From positions 54,854 through 118,853 of the forward strand of contig NZ_FXTK01000012.1 of assembly GCF_900182695.1 (NCBI RefSeq): a DNA stretch of 64,000 nucleotides. The letters are read 5' to 3'. This document shows, one piece after another, positions 60,251 to 64,000 of the stretch. Every line of letters starts with the position of its first letter. Position 1 is the first letter of the stretch. The position numbers and the translations under genes are program-made. The notes below the pieces were generated by a model. That model ran no database searches. It saw nothing but the letters and a program-made list of their open reading frames with translations, and was not told the origin of the DNA. This DNA is from Paracoccus laeviglucosivorans (GTDB taxonomy: Bacteria > Pseudomonadota > Alphaproteobacteria > Rhodobacterales > Rhodobacteraceae).

Positions 60251-60541
60251 ATGGATATGGGGCTTAAGGACAAGGTGGTCATAGTGACCGGCGGGGGATC
60301 AGGCATCGGCGCCGGCATCACCGAGGTGCTGGAATGCGATCAGGAGGACTTTCTCAGAGGCGATGATCGGACCTTCATCCGCCGTGATGCCTTGCCGAAA
60401 GGGGTCGGGATCGGGACTTTGGCGGACCTGCAGCGTCTTGGCCTCATCGTCTGTGGCGTGAGCCGGTGGCGGCAAAAGGAGGGTTTCCGGATCACGCAGG
60501 CGGGCAGGGATGCAATCGGAGGAAGCGGACATCCTCAATAG
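60251..60541 (+). pseudogene. Truncated L-fucose dehydrogenase fused to unrelated tail
   Basis: The first 28 residues (DMGLKDKVVIVTGGGSGIG and AGITEVL) match the N-terminus of the SDR at 27.1 kb almost exactly, including the NAD-binding loop. After GAGGTGCTGG at about 60333 homology stops, and the frame runs on into an unrelated sequence ending WRQKEGFRITQAGRDAIGG, which looks like the C-terminus of a small mobile-element or plasmid protein. The DNA differs from the 27.1 kb gene at many third positions, so it is a separate copy, not a recent duplication. It cannot encode a working dehydrogenase. Confidence 0.75.
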
Positions 60542-60765
60542 CCTTGCTGCTCCAGAAAACCATCGAGATGCGTGATCACCCGCGCCCGCACCGAGCGCGA
60601 CACCGTCGGTGTCAGTCCAGCGATCCCTTCCGGATCGAGCTCCTGGCGCAGGCGATCATGCGCGGTGGCCCGCCCGGGATCGTGCCAACCGGACAGCGGG
60701 CTTTCCCGGCCCAAGCGTCGCGCGCGCCACCAAGGGATCCAGAATACGGTAGAGGACGCGGATGG
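60535..60765 (-). pseudogene. C-terminal remnant of an unidentified gene
   Basis: The reverse frame ending with TGA at 60535 reads coherently for about 60 residues (VFWIPWWRARRLG, then HDRLRQELDPEGIAGL and RARVITHLDGFLEQQGY) but has no start, being preceded by a stop at 60766. Codon use looks like coding sequence. It may be the tail of a plasmid or transposon protein that was joined to the fucose genes. I cannot name the family. Confidence 0.4.
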
Positions 60766-61417
60766 TCACTGTCTCGGCAGACACCTGCAGGCCAGTCTCT
60801 GCGACCGGCCCGGTCGCATTGGTCTTTGTTTCACTTGGACGCGGTCGCGCCGAGACAGATGGCGGGGGGAGGGCAGGTTCTGCAGCCTCGCGCGCGATTT
60901 GCCGCGGGAGGCGAATGAGGCGAAGCTGCGTAAAGATCAGCGGCCTGAACGCGACCGGGATCGACGAAGGCACGTTGATGCTGCCCGAGACTCAAAGCTG
61001 CTACGCAGCTTCACGCCGCGATGCCGCCATTCGACGCCTTGTATAGAATCGCGACGGGAGGCCTTGTAGGATAATGAAGCCGACACACAAAATTAACACT
61101 TCATGACCAGCATTCCACTCTTAAGTGGTCGGCACGGTAACAGCGTTGATCATTTACTCGGCGCCAGCGGTGATCGCGGTACAGTTTAGCATAGGGTGAT
61201 GGCTATGATGCATCAGCCGCCTGGACGCGGTGGCGCAGGCGCGATCGGACAAGGTCGTGCTCAGCGTTAAATGAGCAGAGATAAGTCCCCGGCTCCTCCG
61301 GCTTACATCAATGCTTTTTGTGCGTGGGTTTAAGCGTCGGAGTATTTGCCAGTGCCCCGACCATGTGCCACAGTTTTTTTACAGCCGGATTCAATCACAA
61401 GGCGCGTCGTATACAAT
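60766..61417. other. Gene-poor junk between fucose remnants and Na/Pi gene
   Basis: About 650 bases with no gene I can support. The left part has frames on the minus strand that may be debris of the same mobile sequence as the remnant to its left. The right part (after 61,080) is AT-richer and must contain the promoter of the symporter gene. One short reading frame ending near 61271 has a dehydrogenase-like tail, but it is too short to judge. Confidence 0.4.
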
Positions 61418-63064
61418 ATGAGTTCGATTGCGATCATTCTTCAACTGGCTGGGGCGGTTACGCTACTGTTATTCGGGCTGGGGTTGGTGCGAGACGGAAT
61501 GCTTGAGGCCTTTGGCCTGCGCATGAAGATGATCCTTGGCTTTGGCACCCGCACTCGGCCCCGCGCCTTTGCATCGGGATTGCTGGCAACGTTGGGGCTG
61601 CAATCCTCGACCGCGACAGCCCTCCTCACAGCATCCTTTGTCGATCGCCAGCTGATTGGCAGCCGCATGGCGCAGATCGTGCTGCTAGGGGCGAATGTTG
61701 GGACCGCGCTGACAGCGGTGCTGGTTTCGGTTCAGATCGATGCGGTCGCACCCTGTCTGGTTCTCGCGGGCTATGTGCTGCGCCAAAGGAGCCAAACCAT
61801 AGCGTCGGGTATCGGCGGTGCGCTGATCGGGGTCGGATTGATGCTTGTCTCGTTGACGCTGTTGGAGCATGCGACCATGCCGATGCGGGATTCGCCGCTG
61901 CTGGCGGCATTTTTACCTATGCTCGACAATGCTTGGCCTGTTGCGTTGTTGCTGGCGGCGGGGATTTCGGTCGTCTGCTCATCGTCTCTGGCGGCGGTGC
62001 TGTTGATCGCCTCGGTCCCTTTGCCGCCAGAACTCACGGTTGTGCTCGTGCTCGGTGCTAATCTGGGCGGCGCGGTGTCGCCCGTGCTTGCCAGCGCTGG
62101 ATTGGGTGTGGTCGCGCGGCGTGTCGCGACTGGAAACTTGATCGTGCGCGGCATCGGCTGCCTTATCGCACTGCCGCTGATCTCCCCAATTGTGCCGCAG
62201 CTGGTCGCCCTGCCAATGGATCTGACCGGACTGGCTGTCGAAGCGCATTTGATCTTCAATATTGCGCTCGCCGCGGCGATCTGGCCGCTGAATCGGGCCG
62301 TCGTCAGTTTGGTCGAGCACCTTCTGCCCGGTGAAGCGCCCGCGACGGCCGCGCGGCGCAATTGGCTGGATGACAGTCTGCTGGACAAGCCGCTGCTGGC
62401 GCTAAGCGGGGCCAGCCGCGAGGTGCTGGCCATTGGCGATGCTGTCGAACGCATGCTCTCACAAACCCGCACCGCCTTCCGAACGGACAATAGCAGCCCA
62501 CTCGCCGAAGTTGCGGAGCTTGAGAGCCAGGTCGACTGCCGCCAGCAGGAGGTTAAGAATTATCTCTCACGCCTGACCGGCAACGCCTCTGAAGATGAAC
62601 GGCGCCGGTCCATCGACATTCTGGATTACGTTATAAATCTGGAACATATCGGCGATATCGTCGACAAGGGCCTTGCCGCTGAGGTGCACAAAAAAATCGG
62701 TCTAGGCCTGCGCTTTTCTGACGAAGGCTATCAGGAACTGGAACGGCTATTTTTGGTCACGCAAGAGGTGCTGCGGATGGCCCAAACCGTCTTTATGACT
62801 CGCGACCGTGACATGGCTCGGCAACTGATGGAGCTGAAGGTCGAGATCCGTAATCAGGAACGCCAATCGGCCCAACGTCACCTGATTAGGCTCCGCGAAG
62901 GCCAGGCCCAAAGCCGCGAGACCTCATCATTGCACTTGGATATTCTGCGCGATCTGAAACGCATTAACTCCCATGCAGTGTCAGTCGCTCATCCAATTTT
63001 GGACGAACAAGGACTGCTTGTAGAAAGTCGGTTGCGCGCGACACGATCGGCCCAAAGTTCATAG
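61418..63064 (+). CDS. Na/Pi-cotransporter family protein with PhoU-like domain
   Basis: 548 residues. The N-terminal half has about eight membrane segments with the twin QSS-type repeats of NptA/YjbB proteins: GLQSSTATALLTASFV and VCSSSLAAVLLIASV, each followed by GANVGTALTAVL or GANLGGAVSPVL. The C-terminal 200 residues form a PhoU-like helical domain (ELESQVDCRQQEVKNYLSRL, DYVINLEHIGDIVDKGLAAEV). This layout is typical of bacterial Na-dependent phosphate symporters. ATG 61418 begins right at the first membrane helix. The base composition is a little less GC-rich than the main body of the replicon. Confidence 0.9.
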   Translation: MSSIAIILQLAGAVTLLLFGLGLVRDGMLEAFGLRMKMILGFGTRTRPRAFASGLLATLGLQSSTATALLTASFVDRQLIGSRMAQIVLLGANVGTALTAVLVSVQIDAVAPCLVLAGYVLRQRSQTIASGIGGALIGVGLMLVSLTLLEHATMPMRDSPLLAAFLPMLDNAWPVALLLAAGISVVCSSSLAAVLLIASVPLPPELTVVLVLGANLGGAVSPVLASAGLGVVARRVATGNLIVRGIGCLIALPLISPIVPQLVALPMDLTGLAVEAHLIFNIALAAAIWPLNRAVVSLVEHLLPGEAPATAARRNWLDDSLLDKPLLALSGASREVLAIGDAVERMLSQTRTAFRTDNSSPLAEVAELESQVDCRQQEVKNYLSRLTGNASEDERRRSIDILDYVINLEHIGDIVDKGLAAEVHKKIGLGLRFSDEGYQELERLFLVTQEVLRMAQTVFMTRDRDMARQLMELKVEIRNQERQSAQRHLIRLREGQAQSRETSSLHLDILRDLKRINSHAVSVAHPILDEQGLLVESRLRATRSAQSS

Positions 63065-63092
63065 CTGATATCTGCTTGTTGAATCTCACGCG

Positions 63093-63127
63093 GAACTGAG
63101 CCGCGTTTTGTCACCGAGAAGTGAGCC
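63093..63127. repeat. IS21-type terminal repeats
   Basis: GAACTGAGCC (63093-63102) and GAAGTGAGCC (63118-63127) lie 25 bases apart just outside the istB 3' end. IS21 elements carry such multiple short repeats inside their ends, so this is probably the surviving end of the element. Confidence 0.5.
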
Positions 63128-63149
63128 ACCTCTGATTATCGATTTAGGT

Positions 63150-63602
63150 TCAAGCAGGGGTCAAGGGCGGGTGTGTCTCCTTCTTCGTTCTTGCTGCAGC
63201 TGCTGAACTTGCCTTGATGCGGAAGCTGTCGTTTCCGGTCTTCAGGATGTGACAGCTGTGGGTGAGGCGGTCGAGCAAGGCAGTGGTCATCTTGGCATCA
63301 CCAAAGACGGTGGCCCATTCGCTGAAGCTGAGGTTGGTGGTGATCGCCGCGCTGGTGCGCTCGTATAGCTTGCTCAGCAGATGGAACAGGAGCGCCTCGC
63401 CCAAGGCGCTGAAGGGCGGATAGCCAAGTTCATCCAGGATCACGAGGTCGCGCTTGGTCAGCCACTCGGCGATCTGCCCTGCCTTGGCCTTTTCCTGTTC
63501 GCGGGCGTTGACCAGTTAGATGGTGGAGAAGAACCTGACCTTTCGGCGGTGATGTTCGATGACCTGGTTCCCGAGGGCGGTGGCAACATGGGTCACGGTT
63601 GA
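63150..63602 (-). pseudogene. istB: IS21-family istB (helper ATPase) remnant
   Basis: Reading leftward, the translation is THVATALGNQVIEHHRRKV, RFFSTI, stop (TAA), [36 protein letters not shown], then [19 protein letters not shown] and [15 protein letters not shown]. This is IstB from just after the Walker A motif (only TH of GTGKTH is left) to the end, including Walker B VILDELGY. The TAA replaces the acidic residue before LVN. The N-terminal third is missing at about 63602, where an unrelated GC-rich sequence begins. It is non-functional on both counts. Confidence 0.85.
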
Positions 63603-64000
63603 ACTCTTCGCTGTGTGTCGCTGCAATATACTGTCTCCTCTGAAGAGAGCATTGCTCTCAGAAGACCGGAACAAAACCGATGCAGGTCCACAATTGCGGT
63701 CCGCACCATGGGCGCGGCCCGATCCATTTAATCGCCGGAGCCGGGGATCGACCGGGCAGGGGGCCCGGCTCACCCCGGCGCCGCAGACTTTTCCGATCAC
63801 ATGTCGTCCGCCTCGCATCCGCCGTCCGGTCGGATCAAGGGGCAAGCGCCGCGCAGGCGCGTCGTCTGCGGCCGGGCCCGTGTCCTCGCTTTGCTGCGGG
63901 CCGCGCCAGCCCGGCCTCCGACCCATGACCGCCCGGCCTGCGGCCACGGGCAGGGCGGTGCCCTCCCCGTTCTGCCCTCCGGAAAACACCGGGGTTTTCC
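63603..64000. other. GC-rich block at the right edge
   Basis: About 400 bases that join the istB remnant. A minus-strand frame runs through it (start GTG/ATG near 63989), but its Arg/Gly/Pro-rich translation looks non-coding. The last 20 bases, 63981-64000, are a near-palindrome with arms GGAAAAC and GTTTTCC. Such blocks with strong dyads occur next to mobilisation or recombination genes, but I do not recognise this one. Confidence 0.4.

Noticed and set aside
61211..61271. Short frame ending in a dehydrogenase-like tail (DAVAQARSDKVVLSVK)
   Set aside because: About 20 residues is too little to assign, and no preceding homology was found. It may be chance.
63516..63989. 157-codon minus-strand frame at the right edge
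   Set aside because: It is a composite: Arg/Gly-rich translation of the GC-rich block running into the 5' part of the istB remnant. It is not a real gene.

Overview
The window looks like part of an extrachromosomal replicon (plasmid or chromid) of a GC-rich alphaproteobacterium, most likely Rhodobacteraceae and plausibly Paracoccus. The grounds are a ParA-ParB-RepB-type replication and partition block at 17.0-21.4 kb with iteron-like repeats, the high GC, tightly overlapping operons (ATGA junctions), and a gene content made almost entirely of accessory transport, catabolism and surface-polysaccharide functions. No rRNA, tRNA, CRISPR array or housekeeping gene was seen. The genus is inference.

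Layout. 0-6 kb: siderophore uptake (two FecCD permeases, the first cut by the window edge; a binding protein; a TonB-dependent receptor; an AraC regulator). 6.2-11.3 kb: a CYTH protein, then a CitMHS carboxylate transporter, a Bug/TctC-like binding protein and a TctDE-like two-component system. 11.3-16.9 kb: a five-gene operon (sterol-desaturase-type hydroxylase, Rieske ferredoxin, sugar-type binding protein, ferredoxin reductase, TIM-barrel isomerase) with a LacI regulator, matching rhizobial rhizopine genes mocD, mocE, mocB, mocF and mocC. 17.0-21.4 kb: parB, parA, origin region, rep. 21.3-27.9 kb: an IclR regulator, a ribose-type ABC importer, L-fuconate dehydratase and L-fucose dehydrogenase. 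27.8-33.3 kb: an esterase, a small-molecule kinase, a PhoX phosphatase, an aldose epimerase and a b561 cytochrome.

33.3-43.8 kb: two GMC-type sugar dehydrogenase complexes (flavoprotein, subunit 3, tri-haem cytochrome c) with two exported TIM-barrel isomerase-like proteins, an exported DUF1080 protein and a LacI regulator. Five matching LacI-type operators lie before the two isomerase-like genes and the regulator. This reads as a periplasmic oxidise-then-eliminate (3-keto-sugar) pathway and is the strongest candidate for an under-described system here.

44.1-55.6 kb: a capsule-type polysaccharide locus with an ABC-2 exporter (KpsM, KpsT, KpsE types), two large proteins fusing a DxD glycosyltransferase-like domain to a polysaccharide pyruvyltransferase domain, a GT25-like protein, a methyltransferase, a flavoprotein and a Tat-exported GH128-like protein. 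55.6-64 kb is a mosaic scarred by mobile elements: a transposase fragment, a RidA/NmrA/SnoaL/TetR detoxification group, a Gfo/Idh/MocA tail, an L-fuconolactonase followed by a decapitated second L-fucose dehydrogenase, a Na/Pi symporter-like gene, and an IS21 istB remnant with a premature stop.

How it fits together: the replicon carries modules for scavenging plant- or biofilm-derived compounds (iron chelates, carboxylates, inositol-amine-like compounds, L-fucose, oxidised glycosides) plus capsule export. The L-fucose pathway is split, with its lactonase about 32 kb from its dehydratase and dehydrogenase.
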